Shown: positions 19,665-28,870 of the stretch, piece after piece
Layout: every line of letters starts with the position of its first letter
Position numbering within the stretch: the stretch's first letter is position 1
Assembly: GCF_026153295.1 (NCBI RefSeq)
Contig: NZ_CP110615.1
Coordinates: 1 to 64,000, forward strand
DNA: 64,000 nucleotides
Source of the DNA: Rhodococcus antarcticus
GTDB taxonomy: Bacteria; Actinomycetota; Actinomycetes; Mycobacteriales; Mycobacteriaceae
Direction: 5' to 3'
Program-made: the position numbers and the translations under genes
The notes under the pieces: model-generated
Told to the model about the DNA's origin: nothing
The model's database searches: none
What the model saw: the letters and a program-made list of their open reading frames with translations, nothing else

Positions 19665-20644
19665 CGCTCGACGCCGTCGCCGATGCCGAGGATGGGGTGT
19701 TGGTAGCACAGCAGGTCGCGGTCGCGACTCAGCCTAGTGTTTGCAACCAACTGCCTCTCCTGATGGCCACCGCGCGGATCGAGGTCAGCCCCAAGCTTCC
19801 AGAGCGCGGAACGGATTACCCTGATGATCAACCAGGCGGGCGACGACTGGTGCCAGTGGTGGATGATCCAGGCATCAGCACGCCCCTCTGCTGCTGCTCG
19901 CCGGAGAAGTGCGGCCTGAGTGAGTCGAGAGGCAGGTACGACATGCTCCACGATGGCCTCCGGTGCCCATGCGATATGCCCGCCGCTGCGTGTCAGGGCC
20001 ATGCCGAGCAGTACGTCTTCCCCGCCGCTCGCTCGGGTCCCAGGCCCTAGGCGGTCGTCGAAGCCCCCCAAGTCTCGAAAGACGTTCGCCTGAACTGCCA
20101 TGTTCAGACCTGCCAGAAACGGTGCTTCGGGGTTCATGGCTGTGGCCGTGTCAACGAATCGCCGCCGGATGTTAGCTGATACTGGCTCTTCGGTGTTCAC
20201 GACTACCGCTCCGACAACTGCCTGCGCGGCGCCCTCCGCCAGTGGACTGATTAGGGCGGCGAGCCAGCCTTCGCGCGGGATGACATCGTCGTCGACGAAG
20301 ACGAGCACGTCCGGTGATGCTTCCGACTCCGCGCCAACATTACGTGCGTTCGAGGCATTTGCACGAGCCACGTGGATGTACGTGGCACCTTCGCTTGTCG
20401 CGGTCTCCCCGCAATTTTGGGTGCCGTTTTCCACCACTACCACTCGGATTGTACAACCAGGCGGGCGACCTTGACCGTAGACATTTTTGATCAAGTCCCC
20501 CAGCTCTCTGCCACCACCAAAGGTTGGTATGACCACCACGATAAGCTTGCCAGAGTCCGGCGTAATCAATTCGGCACATCCTCTAGTTGTTGAGTACCGC
20601 TCACGACGGCAGATGTAGTAAAGGTACGGAACCTGTCGCGGCAA
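19658..20644 (-). CDS. GT2 glycosyltransferase
   Basis: Inverting family 2 glycosyltransferase of up to 328 residues. The catalytic core begins at KLIVVVIPTFGGGRELGDL. It continues with NASNARNVG, the DXD-type VFVDDDVIPREGW, and later ASGGEDVLLGMAL, the region of the catalytic base. About 30 residues before the core (CRRERYSTTRGC) have no counterpart in the family, so the true start may be downstream of 20644. It stands alone in a lower-GC segment. Sugar and acceptor are unknown. Confidence 0.83.
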   Translation of the reverse strand: MPRQVPYLYYICRRERYSTTRGCAELITPDSGKLIVVVIPTFGGGRELGDLIKNVYGQGRPPGCTIRVVVVENGTQNCGETATSEGATYIHVARANASNARNVGAESEASPDVLVFVDDDVIPREGWLAALISPLAEGAAQAVVGAVVVNTEEPVSANIRRRFVDTATAMNPEAPFLAGLNMAVQANVFRDLGGFDDRLGPGTRASGGEDVLLGMALTRSGGHIAWAPEAIVEHVVPASRLTQAALLRRAAAEGRADAWIIHHWHQSSPAWLIIRVIRSALWKLGADLDPRGGHQERQLVANTRLSRDRDLLCYQHPILGIGDGVERY

Positions 20645-21328
20645 CGCGGATGTGGCTAGTCACGTCCGGTCCTGGTGCTGAATGAGAGTACAGAGTGCGC
20701 CTGATACGGGAGTGAAAGGTACCACTCGCGTCTGACGGCGAGCCATAGTTGAGCGAGAAGCTGGCACCGCCATGCACTTAAAGCGGATGTGTTCACCCTC
20801 TGTTGCAAGTCTGGAGGATGGGTCCCAGACCACTACGAACGCCGCGGTCTGGGGCGTATGCTCATCCCGATTTTCGGCTGCGGACTTTGTGATTGAGGGG
20901 AGTCCGCCACCTGATCGGGTCATCGCAGATGAGTGTGTCGGAAGCCGCCGCGCCGCCCCCGGCGTTGTTTGTATTGTTGGAAGGGCCCGTTGGTAGGTTC
21001 GTTTGCTGGTGGGGGGATAGGTGAAGAACGCGATGGCGTTATCGGAGGCCTGCGCAGGGCGCGTCGGACGGTGACAAACTAGTCAGTACTGGCGGGACGC
21101 CGAGGATCGGCGGTCGGTGACACATTTGAGGGCACCCTTGCCGGCGGCGTGGTCGGGGTGTCGGCAGGCGGTGACCATGCGCTGGTGGATGTCCCCGGTG
21201 GCCTCGTCGGCGCTCGGGCTGATGGAGAGTCAGCCGAAGTAGACGGACGTCAGTCGTGTCGCCCGTCGGGAGGTGTGCTACGTACCATAATGCCGTCCGC
21301 TGTTAGAGTCTTATCGAGGGAGGTGTTG
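20645..21328. other. Intergenic gap with transposase debris
   Basis: Nearly 700 bases between a minus-strand and a plus-strand GT2 gene. The only recognisable content is a short ISL3-type transposase scrap on the minus strand near 21087-21230. The rest shows no coding pattern, no RNA gene and no clean inverted repeats. Confidence 0.4.
21087..21230 (-). pseudogene. ISL3-family transposase remnant
   Basis: The minus-strand frame reads EATGDIHQRMVTACRHPDHAAGKGAL. From memory, this matches the ISL3-type transposase region written in relatives as EATWGIYQRMIAAYREPDRAAGK. A stop codon lies just upstream in frame, and similarity ends at ALKCVTDR. Only about 45 residues survive, and no terminal inverted repeats are seen. 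Confidence 0.45.
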
Positions 21329-22282
21329 ATGAGCCATTCTGTGGTGATCATTACATGGCGAAGGCCATTGCACGTGTCGGCCTGTTTGGGCGCTCTGGCC
21401 GACGGCTGGGTGACTCCGGAGGAAATCGTTGTCATTGACGCCTCGGAGGACGATGAGACCGCGAACGTCGTGATCGGGTACCCAGGTGTGACGTACGTCC
21501 GATTCCCGCCCGGTGCAGGGCACATGACAAGAGCCCGGAATGAAGGCCTCAGGCACGTCAAGGGCACGTGCATTAGCTTTCTAGACGATGATGTGCGCCC
21601 CGCGCGAGGTTGGTCTCAGGCAGTTCAGTCGGCATTCCAGAATCCTGAGGTAGCAGCTGTTGCGGGACGTGTAGTCAATGGTGACCCGGGCGAGGATCAA
21701 GAAGGTGTCAATTCGATTGGTCGTCTACTTAGGAGGGGAAACCTGACAGGGAACTTCGCCGCGGATCCGGGTGAAATTATCACCGTGGACCACGGAATTG
21801 GGGCCAATATGTCGTTCCGAAGAGATTGGCTAGCGCGACTCGGCGGATTTAGAGACGTGTTCCCCGGAACGGCGATGCGAGAAGACACTGATATCTTTCT
21901 GCGCCTGAACGGCCTGGGGGGCCGCTCGGTGTTCGTGCCCTCAGCTGTCGTTCAAAACGACTCCGGTAGCCATGTTGTTGGTCGTCGGTTCGACCTCCGA
22001 TACGCCGTATGGGGGGAGCACAACCACCTGCTTCTTCTGGTGCTGAATTACGGTACGAGCAGGCGCAGTCCGGTTTGGGCCTATTTACGGTTCCGGCTAC
22101 CCCAGCTCGCCCACGATGAGCCAGAACGACGACCTGCGAGCCGCGCCGCACGCGGTGTGGGGCGGTTGGCAGGCATGCTCGTCGGCGGTCTCCGTGGGCT
22201 GTACTGGCGACAGAGCCGGCGCGGCAGGCAGGTGCGGGAGGACCACGTTGGTCGTGATCTCCGAGTCCGCCTATCTTCCTGA
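21329..22282 (+). CDS. GT2 glycosyltransferase
   Basis: A 317-residue family 2 glycosyltransferase. The ATG at 21329 is chosen because GAGGGAGG lies 6 nt upstream; the open frame to 21149 has no homology. Core features are SVVIITWRRPLHVSACL, VVIDASEDDET, ARNEGLRHVKG and the DXD motif SFLDDDVRPARGW. GTAMREDTDIFLRL holds the catalytic-base region. The C-terminus is basic. It converges on the GT2 gene at 22328 with 45 bases between. Confidence 0.87.
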   Translation: MSHSVVIITWRRPLHVSACLGALADGWVTPEEIVVIDASEDDETANVVIGYPGVTYVRFPPGAGHMTRARNEGLRHVKGTCISFLDDDVRPARGWSQAVQSAFQNPEVAAVAGRVVNGDPGEDQEGVNSIGRLLRRGNLTGNFAADPGEIITVDHGIGANMSFRRDWLARLGGFRDVFPGTAMREDTDIFLRLNGLGGRSVFVPSAVVQNDSGSHVVGRRFDLRYAVWGEHNHLLLLVLNYGTSRRSPVWAYLRFRLPQLAHDEPERRPASRAARGVGRLAGMLVGGLRGLYWRQSRRGRQVREDHVGRDLRVRLSS

Positions 22283-22327
22283 CAGTCGTGGAGCTTCGCA
22301 CGTTTGGCGTGAGGAGCAGCCATCGTG

Positions 22328-23260
22328 TTAGCGATCGGCAGGTCGTGGAGCAAGGAGCTTCGCGCCAGCTTTTTGCAATGCGGCGGCGGTAGTGGAGCCG
22401 GGGGCGGTGGTTGCGGCCCAGCGCAGCTCAAGGGCCAGCGTCCGCAGATCGAGGTGACGTAGCGCGGCTCCCACCGATCGAGCGCACTCTTTACTCCACT
22501 GTGCGCGGCTCCTGCGTAGGTTCTCTCGCAAGAGAGCCAGCACCGTGGCGTCGCCGCGTTGTTCTGCGGCTACCAGCACCAGGGCTAGGGCGTGCTCTGC
22601 GGCGCGGCGCAGGGCGACGAGGTCGATAGCTGTCATGTTGTTGGCGTGACGCCGGTAGCCCGTCAGCTGTCCGGGAGCACAGGCCAGAGGCCCGGCTTGG
22701 AGGAGGCGCAGCGTGAACTCGAGGTCCTCGGCCATCGTCAGCGACGGCAGGAAGCCGTCGATCTCGTCGAGGGCGGTCCGACGGATCATGAGGGTGACGA
22801 TTCGAGGTAGCGGTTCCGCCCCGCGGAGAAAGTCCGTGGACGACCTCGTTGCTGCGGTCCAACCCCATCCCTGGCTGACGCCGTGGTGGTCCATGTACCA
22901 ACCGCCGGTGAACGACCCGAGCGCATCGGCGGCCGCCGCCAGGCTGTCGACCTGCGCGTCGAGTTTTGAAGGCGCCCAGACGTCGTCGTCGTCCAGGAAC
23001 GCGATGAGCGGTGAACTGCCGGCTGCCATGCCTGCGTTCCGGGAGGCGCCCAGGCCCCGGTTGATGTGTCGGATGACCCGGGCCCCCGTGATGTGGCGGA
23101 CTGCGTGGGGGACGAAGGCAGGGTCGGCGACCCCGTCGTCGACAACGATGAGGGACCAGTGCGGGTACGTCTGCTCCGCCACGCTGCGGACGGCTGCCTC
23201 GAGGTAGGGGCTGGCCCGGTTCGTGGCCACGACGATGTCTACCTGGGGCTGAGCCGTCAT
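22328..23260 (-). CDS. GT2 glycosyltransferase
   Basis: A 310-residue family 2 glycosyltransferase. The N-terminus QVDIVVATNRASPYLEAAV leads to LIVVDDGVADP, GLGASRNAGMAAG and the DXD-type AFLDDDDVWAPSKL. The catalytic-base region is LTMAEDLEFTLRLL. The C-terminal 90 residues are helical and alanine/arginine-rich. It is divergent from the ABC transporter at 23382, so the 120-base gap should hold promoters for both. GC content is back to the level of the main locus. Confidence 0.88.
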   Translation of the reverse strand: MTAQPQVDIVVATNRASPYLEAAVRSVAEQTYPHWSLIVVDDGVADPAFVPHAVRHITGARVIRHINRGLGASRNAGMAAGSSPLIAFLDDDDVWAPSKLDAQVDSLAAAADALGSFTGGWYMDHHGVSQGWGWTAATRSSTDFLRGAEPLPRIVTLMIRRTALDEIDGFLPSLTMAEDLEFTLRLLQAGPLACAPGQLTGYRRHANNMTAIDLVALRRAAEHALALVLVAAEQRGDATVLALLRENLRRSRAQWSKECARSVGAALRHLDLRTLALELRWAATTAPGSTTAAALQKAGAKLLAPRPADR

Positions 23261-23381
23261 TAGGTCCTCCCAATCGTTGGTCTGAGGCCGTGTCCGTGGG
23301 TCATCGATCCAGCTGCAAGAATTTTCGTACGCACTCCGATAATCTAGTGACGACCACTACGGCGAAGCGGGCAAGGATCAC

Positions 23382-25211
23382 ATGACCGTTCTGCTGGTGA
23401 GCTTGCGCGACATCCTCCGTCCCCGGGCCAGGAAGCAGCTGATTCTCGGGACCCTGGGGTCGATAGTGGTGTCGGTGCTCGACAGTCTCGGGCTGGTCCT
23501 CATCCTGCCCTTGGTGAACCTGGCCACCGGGCAGGACGACAGCACCGGAGTGGTGGGGTTCCTGAGCCGAGCCGTCGGTGAGCCCAGCCGACAGTCGCTG
23601 ACCGTGGGCCTGGCCTCCGCAGTGGTTGTGTTGTTCGTCCTCAAGGACGTCGGGTCGCTCGTCTTCACGTGGTGGCTCAGTGGGTTTGTCAACGCCGAGC
23701 GCGTCCGCACGTCGGCCCGCATCCTCGGGGCGATCCTGAGCGCGCCGTACACGACGATCGCCTCGCGCAGCTCCGCCGAGATGATGCGCACGGCCGACTC
23801 GGCTGTGCTCCAAGTGTTCCAGTACACCGTCAACGGGATCATGAACCTGGTGGCGGGCGCAATCTCGATTGTGGCCGTGTTGACGGCGCTTGCGGCGGTG
23901 GCGCCGGTGCCCACCCTGGTCCTGGTCGGCTACTTCGGCGTGGCAGCCCTAGTCTTCGACCGGCTGGCCAAGCCGCGAGCGGCGGCGGCCGGCGCCGTGA
24001 TGACCGACGCTTCCCTGAGAGGGTTTCGCACCGCCTTTGCCGCGCTCGGCGCCGTAAAGGAGGTCAAGCTCAGGGGAACCCAGGCCCACTTCGTGGACAA
24101 CTTCCGAGAGGCTCAGCTGCGGGGCGCGTACGCCGGTCGGACGGCCGGCTTCCTGGCTGCGCTGCCCAAGTACATCCTGGAGATTCTCTTCATCGTCGCC
24201 GTGGGGCTGGTGCTCGTGCTGGGGTCGCGGGGCGACGGCGGGACAGGCAATGCTGTGGGGCTCATCGCACTGTTCGTCGCCGCCGGGTTCCGGCTCCTGC
24301 CGTCGGTGTCCACGCTGCTCACAAATGCTAGCAGCGTCCGCATCGGCAACGACGCGCTGCGCATCGTCCACGCTGAGGTCCGGGCCCAGACTGACGACCA
24401 CGGCGTGTTCGCACTTCCGGTGCTGGAGGGCACGTCCACCACCACGTTCAACGACCGGCTCACCGTCGAGGGGGTGCACTTCCGCTACCCGGGCTCCGAC
24501 CACGACGTCCTGCGCGACGTCTGGCTGGACGTGCCCCAGGGCAGCTCCGCAGCACTGGTCGGCGGCAGTGGGGCCGGGAAAACCACCCTGGTCGACGTCA
24601 TGCTGGGTCTGCACACGCCGTCGCGCGGCCGGGTAGCGGTCGACGGTCGTGACGTGTCGCAGGACGTGCGGGCGTGGCAGCGCTCCATCGCCTACGTCGC
24701 CCAGGACGTGTTCCTCCTCGAGGCGACGCTCGCCGAGAACGTGGCCTTCGATCAGGCGCCGGGTGACATCGACCGTGTCCTCGTCCTCGAGGTCCTGGCC
24801 CAGGCGCAGCTCACGGGTGTCGTGGAGGAGCTCCCCGACGGCATCGACACCGAGGTGGGTGAGCGAGGTGCCCGGTTGTCCGGTGGCCAGCGCCAGCGGA
24901 TCGGCCTCGCCCGCGCCCTGTACCGCAGGTGCGCAGTGCTGGTGCTCGACGAGGCGACCTCCGCGCTGGACAACGAGACCGAGCACCGCATCAACCAGGC
25001 CATCGCCGACCTCCGCGGCCGGGTGACGGTGCTCGTGATCGCCCACCGGCTATCCACCGTGCGCCACGCCGAGCAGGTGGTGTTCCTCGACCGGGGCCAC
25101 GTGACGAGCACGGGCACGTTTGACGAGGTGCGCGCGGCCAGCAGGGACTTCGCCCGGCTGGTCGAGCTCGGCGCCCTGGGTCCTGACACCGTCACGAGCA
25201 CTGAGGAGTGA
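23382..25211 (+). CDS. ABC transporter, fused permease and ATPase (lipid-linked oligosaccharide flippase-like)
   Basis: Half-transporter of 609 residues that works as a homodimer. Residues 1-330 hold six membrane segments of the ABC type 1 exporter domain. The ATPase domain has Walker A GGSGAGKTT at about 394-402, the signature LSGGQRQR near 498-505, Walker B VLVLDEATS near 519-527, and an H-loop IAHRLST. Given the surrounding glycosyltransferases, it most likely flips a lipid-linked oligosaccharide, like PglK or MsbA-type exporters. No MOP-family Wzx is present in the window, which strengthens this reading. It overlaps the next gene by 4 nt (GTGA). Confidence 0.9.
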   Translation: MTVLLVSLRDILRPRARKQLILGTLGSIVVSVLDSLGLVLILPLVNLATGQDDSTGVVGFLSRAVGEPSRQSLTVGLASAVVVLFVLKDVGSLVFTWWLSGFVNAERVRTSARILGAILSAPYTTIASRSSAEMMRTADSAVLQVFQYTVNGIMNLVAGAISIVAVLTALAAVAPVPTLVLVGYFGVAALVFDRLAKPRAAAAGAVMTDASLRGFRTAFAALGAVKEVKLRGTQAHFVDNFREAQLRGAYAGRTAGFLAALPKYILEILFIVAVGLVLVLGSRGDGGTGNAVGLIALFVAAGFRLLPSVSTLLTNASSVRIGNDALRIVHAEVRAQTDDHGVFALPVLEGTSTTTFNDRLTVEGVHFRYPGSDHDVLRDVWLDVPQGSSAALVGGSGAGKTTLVDVMLGLHTPSRGRVAVDGRDVSQDVRAWQRSIAYVAQDVFLLEATLAENVAFDQAPGDIDRVLVLEVLAQAQLTGVVEELPDGIDTEVGERGARLSGGQRQRIGLARALYRRCAVLVLDEATSALDNETEHRINQAIADLRGRVTVLVIAHRLSTVRHAEQVVFLDRGHVTSTGTFDEVRAASRDFARLVELGALGPDTVTSTEE

Positions 25212-26047
25212 GTCGCCCGAGGGGCGGTCGTCGGTACGCCCGCGCCCTGGCTGCTGCCCTCGTGGGAAACCACCGCGCGGTCCAGCTGACCTACCCGGGT
25301 CTTCGGATGGGCAACATCCTCTACTTCGCCCTCCACGCCCACGCCCAGCAGTCAGCGGGTCGCGACGTCCGAGTAGTTGACCCGGACCCGGGCAATGCTT
25401 GGGCGCCGGCCCTGCCGCGGCTAGGCGGGTTGATGGTCCCACCGAGCGGACTCCGGTGGTCAGACCGCCGCCTCGACATCCCGACCGGCTTCCATCAGGG
25501 GTTCGGCACCGACTTCACGCGCGCCGAGCTGGAGTCGTTCGTTCACGATGTGGTTCTCGGCGCCCGCACGCCGGCCGGCGGGCCGCTGGTGACCCGATCG
25601 GCGGCGGACCGGGTAGTGTTAAATGTTCGGCGGGGCGATTACTACAGCGACCCGGTGTTCCGCGGGTTGTTCGGTTTCGACGTCGCGGACTACCTCAAGC
25701 GGGCGCTGGTGGTTCTGGAGGACTCCTCCGGGCTAGCCGACAAAGTGCATGTCGTCTCCGACGATCCCGAGTGGTGCCGCCAGAACCTAGGCTGGCTCTT
25801 ACGAGACGGACGTAGCGTCAGCTGGTCTACGGGTGCAGACGGTGTGCTTGGCAACTTTCTCGACATCGCCGGTGCACGCAGGCTCGTAATCACGAACTCC
25901 ACTTTCGCCTACTGGGGTGCCTATACCAGCAACGTTCTGCACGGTGACAACCACAGCCTCGTGATTGCCCCTCGATTGCACTCTCGGGACGTCGACGATG
26001 GAAAACCATGGCAGCACGATCCGCTGTGGCTGACAGTTGCCGTCTAA
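25208..26047 (+). CDS. GT11 family glycosyltransferase (alpha-1,2-fucosyltransferase-like)
   Basis: Likely transfers fucose or a related deoxysugar from its GDP derivative. The GTG at 25208 overlaps the ABC transporter stop. Family motifs are MGNILYFALHAHA near residue 33, the GDP-binding motif VLNVRRGDYY at about 137-146, VVSDDPEWC near 180, and ITNSTFAYWGAY at about 228-239, which matches the SNSTFSWW-type motif of GT11. The 279-residue length is normal. No GDP-fucose synthesis genes are in the window, so the donor must come from elsewhere or the specificity has changed. Confidence 0.85.
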   Translation: MSRPRGGRRYARALAAALVGNHRAVQLTYPGLRMGNILYFALHAHAQQSAGRDVRVVDPDPGNAWAPALPRLGGLMVPPSGLRWSDRRLDIPTGFHQGFGTDFTRAELESFVHDVVLGARTPAGGPLVTRSAADRVVLNVRRGDYYSDPVFRGLFGFDVADYLKRALVVLEDSSGLADKVHVVSDDPEWCRQNLGWLLRDGRSVSWSTGADGVLGNFLDIAGARRLVITNSTFAYWGAYTSNVLHGDNHSLVIAPRLHSRDVDDGKPWQHDPLWLTVAV

Positions 26048-26057
26048 CTTGGCAGCG

Positions 26058-27128
26058 TCATCTGTCGAGGCTCACCGGCCGGCGCCCGGGGCCACGTAGT
26101 CGTCGTTCCGCAGGCGCCTCGATCCAACGGTGAGCCAGGTAGCTAGCCCCAACGCTCGCCAAAAGTACACACGGTGCGACCGCCGCCAGCGCAGGAAATG
26201 TTAGGTAGCCAGTGACGTGCAGAACAAGCTCGACAATGATGTTGTGAACCAGGTAGAGCGCGAATGACCACACACCCAGCGTTACGAGACGAGGATGTCC
26301 GAGCAGACCCATGGTTCCAGATTGCTCTCGGTCCACGGCTGCGAGAATAACCAGGGCGATCGGAATTGCGGTGACGGCCACGGGCTTGCTCGTTGATGGC
26401 GCGATGATCGATAGCGCGGCGGCGAGAACCAGGGTCATCGATGCCACGGACAATGGCACTGGGCATCGCCAGCCATCTCGGACCCGGTGGGCGAGACAGA
26501 CACCGGCAATGAACTCGATCAGTCGTGCCGGCGGAAAGTTGTAAGCCCAATAATCGCTAGGTGCGACCCAAGGAATTACGAATACGGCCAGAATCGCGCA
26601 CAGGGCGACCACTGCCCATTGCTGAGATGGACGCATAGTAGCTACCGTCATCACTATAAGTGGAAACAGAAGGTAGAAGAGCAACTCGCAGGACAACGAC
26701 CACGATACCTTGTTTCCGGCAAACAAGTAGCTGGGGAACCAAGCCTGGACCAAAAGCAGGGATGTCCCTTGGGCGCGTCGAGAGCCAGCGTCGGTGAGCC
26801 CGAGAAGCGCAAGAGCAACCGCAATAGCCCACGTCGCTGCATGAAGGGGATAAATCCGGGCGAAGCGTCGTCGGTAGAACCTTGATGCCCCGGCGTCTGC
26901 ACTACGGGCCCAGGCGAGGAGGAATCCGCTGAGGATGAAGAAGAAGCTCACCCCCACGGCGCCTTGATGGGCCACTGAGCGCACTGTGGACGACTCGGAC
27001 ATACCTCCGACGTGCGCGACAAGCACTGCCAGTGCAGCAGGGAAACGCAGGCTGGTTAGGGAGTCAAGACGGGCCGAACGAGGCAGCATCCTCCCGGATG
27101 GGCGACCGTCGGACGGTACACCGATCAT
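26058..27128 (-). CDS. Acyltransferase 3 family membrane protein
   Basis: OafA-type O-acyltransferase of 356 residues. Its ATG overlaps the stop of the upstream FkbM gene (ATGA), so the pair is translationally coupled. The N-terminus has LDSLTSLRFPAALAVLVAHV with the family's Arg and His, then VSFFFILSGFLLAW. About ten hydrophobic segments follow, and SFALYLVHNIIVE lies near the end. It probably acylates the glycan that the coupled methyltransferase also decorates. It is the third such enzyme in the locus and not closely similar to the other two. Confidence 0.9.
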   Translation of the reverse strand: MIGVPSDGRPSGRMLPRSARLDSLTSLRFPAALAVLVAHVGGMSESSTVRSVAHQGAVGVSFFFILSGFLLAWARSADAGASRFYRRRFARIYPLHAATWAIAVALALLGLTDAGSRRAQGTSLLLVQAWFPSYLFAGNKVSWSLSCELLFYLLFPLIVMTVATMRPSQQWAVVALCAILAVFVIPWVAPSDYWAYNFPPARLIEFIAGVCLAHRVRDGWRCPVPLSVASMTLVLAAALSIIAPSTSKPVAVTAIPIALVILAAVDREQSGTMGLLGHPRLVTLGVWSFALYLVHNIIVELVLHVTGYLTFPALAAVAPCVLLASVGASYLAHRWIEAPAERRLRGPGRRPVSLDR

Positions 27129-27811
27129 CGTTCTTCGTCCTCGCGTACGAACACACCCGACAGGCCCGCGCGGGCGTGCAGTACGTAGCCCTTCCCCTGG
27201 AGCAGCTCAGTGATGTGGTGCGCCTCGTGCAGCTCCACCACCACGATGCGGGTGGGGTTGCGGTCCCAGTCGTGGGACTGCAGCACCACCAGGTCGGCGC
27301 CCTCGCAGTCGACGCTCAGCAGGTCGATGGCCTCGCCCGGCGCGAGGTGCTCGGCGAGGATCGTGGACAGCGGCTGAGCCTGGACGGCCACCGTGGTGCC
27401 CGTCAGTCCCCAGGGGTAGGCGTCGTTGACGATGCCGGAGAACGTGCCCGAGACGTTGATCTGCACCTGACCGGGTACCGCGTCGATGGCGAGGTGGAGG
27501 TTGACGTCCTTCGTGCGGTGGCGCGCCAGCTCCGCGTGGTGGGCGGGCACGGGCTCGATGTTGATGCCGCGCCAGCCCCGCCGGTGCAGCAGGTAGGTGT
27601 TCGAGTAGTGGTGCGGGTCGAAGGCGCCGACGTCCACGTAGCGCCCCGGCGGCGAGTCGGCGAGCAGGGTCGCGAGAACGAAGTCCTCCCCGAACTGCGA
27701 GTAGGACGGCCGTGCGTAAGCGAGGTCGACGAGGGACCACTCTCGTCGGCGCACCCGTCGAGCGGCCAGGACCCAGGGCCGAAGGACGGCCTTGCCCGGA
27801 AAGTTCTTCAT
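27125..27811 (-). CDS. FkbM family methyltransferase
   Basis: SAM-dependent methyltransferase of 228 residues. Near the N-terminus SYSQFGEDFVL matches the SQxGEDxxL signature of one FkbM subgroup. YVDVGAFDPHHYSNT is the SAM-binding loop and INIEPVP the acidic end of strand 2. LLSVDCEGADLVVLQ is the FkbM hallmark. It overlaps the acyltransferase downstream by 4 nt. Upstream, 81 bases separate it from the exostosin-like gene on the same strand, so all three may form one transcript. Confidence 0.9.
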   Translation of the reverse strand: MKNFPGKAVLRPWVLAARRVRRREWSLVDLAYARPSYSQFGEDFVLATLLADSPPGRYVDVGAFDPHHYSNTYLLHRRGWRGINIEPVPAHHAELARHRTKDVNLHLAIDAVPGQVQINVSGTFSGIVNDAYPWGLTGTTVAVQAQPLSTILAEHLAPGEAIDLLSVDCEGADLVVLQSHDWDRNPTRIVVVELHEAHHITELLQGKGYVLHARAGLSGVFVREDEER

Positions 27812-27892
27812 GGCACCTCACGCTCAGGGGACGACCGCCCGACGACTCTAACTGGACGGTCCTAGCCTTGGACCTAGAGTTCCCGGGGTGCG

Positions 27893-28870
27893 TCACTTCC
27901 TCGACCCGAGGCCCCCCAGGGCGTTGACGGCGCTCCGCAGGTGGGACCGTGTGCACCACCTGGCGTGAACCAGCTCAGCCTCCCAGCGCGGGCGGTTGAG
28001 GACTGAAGGCCCGAACCCGCCCACCACGCCAGCGCTCACCAGGCTCGCGAGCCCCTCAGCCAGCCGGTGCCACGACACGTCCTGGGCGAACCAGGTGTCG
28101 AACGCGGCCCGGGTCCCCGTCGCGAGCTGCGGCCACTGGGTCTCCCTGGACTCCAGGTGCGCGGGCAGCCCGGCGAGGTCGTCCTCGGGCCAGCGCACGG
28201 AGATGGCGTCCCAGTCCGGGCCCGGTGGAGGCACCCAGCCATCGGACAGGATCACCGGCACTCGGCCCGCGGCCAGGGTCTCGAACAGACGTATGGAGGC
28301 GGTTCCGGCGCCCCGAGGGCAGAGCACGAACTTCGAGTCGGCCAGCACGGTGGCGTACCGCTCGCGGTGTTGGTCGTCGGAGGCAGCGGCGTAGAAGACG
28401 AAGCCCGTGGTGTCCTCGATGACGGCCCTGGAGTGGTGCAGGTCCAGAACCTTCGAGCGCAAGGGATGCGAGCGGCTGCCCAGGAAGGAGAACAGGTGTT
28501 GCGGCAGCGCGACCTCAGGCACTGCAGGGCGGATCAGCACGTAGTACGCCGATGCGACCTGACGGCGGTCGTCGAACGTTCGGCCGGGCATGCTGACGTA
28601 GAGCCCGGGCAGGTTGGACCACGGGTGGTCGCGCTCGTCGTAGACGAAGCACTTCTCTGGGAAACGCCGGTACAGCTCGTGGCGGCGAAGCGTGCGCAGA
28701 CCGATGTCGTGGGGCAGCAGGTGCAGGTCGGAGAAGAGAACGACGTCCGCTGCGCCGGCGTCCGCGCTGAGCCGGTGCTCGCCGTGGCGGTCGAGCTCGG
28801 CGAGCCGGCAGAAACCCTCGGTGGCGGACGGCGACACGCCGATGTCGGCGAGATGCACAATGAGTCCCAC
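27893..28870 (-). CDS. Exostosin-like glycosyltransferase (GT47-type fold)
   Basis: A 325-residue protein with the C-terminal exostosin signature: SKFVLCPRGAGTASIRLFETLAAGRVPVILSDGW, here read as adjoining motifs near residues 180-215. FEPSLK-like elements are absent. The N-terminal half holds the short segments VVLFSDLHLLP and CFVYDERDHPW. Exostosin domains are best known from eukaryotic heparan and plant cell-wall synthesis. In bacteria they occur in surface-glycan loci and probably use UDP-sugars such as GlcA, GlcNAc or Xyl. The presence of UDP-GlcA and UDP-Xyl enzymes in this locus fits. The gene starts the minus-strand unit running to 26058. Confidence 0.8.
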   Translation of the reverse strand: MGLIVHLADIGVSPSATEGFCRLAELDRHGEHRLSADAGAADVVLFSDLHLLPHDIGLRTLRRHELYRRFPEKCFVYDERDHPWSNLPGLYVSMPGRTFDDRRQVASAYYVLIRPAVPEVALPQHLFSFLGSRSHPLRSKVLDLHHSRAVIEDTTGFVFYAAASDDQHRERYATVLADSKFVLCPRGAGTASIRLFETLAAGRVPVILSDGWVPPPGPDWDAISVRWPEDDLAGLPAHLESRETQWPQLATGTRAAFDTWFAQDVSWHRLAEGLASLVSAGVVGGFGPSVLNRPRWEAELVHARWCTRSHLRSAVNALGGLGSRK

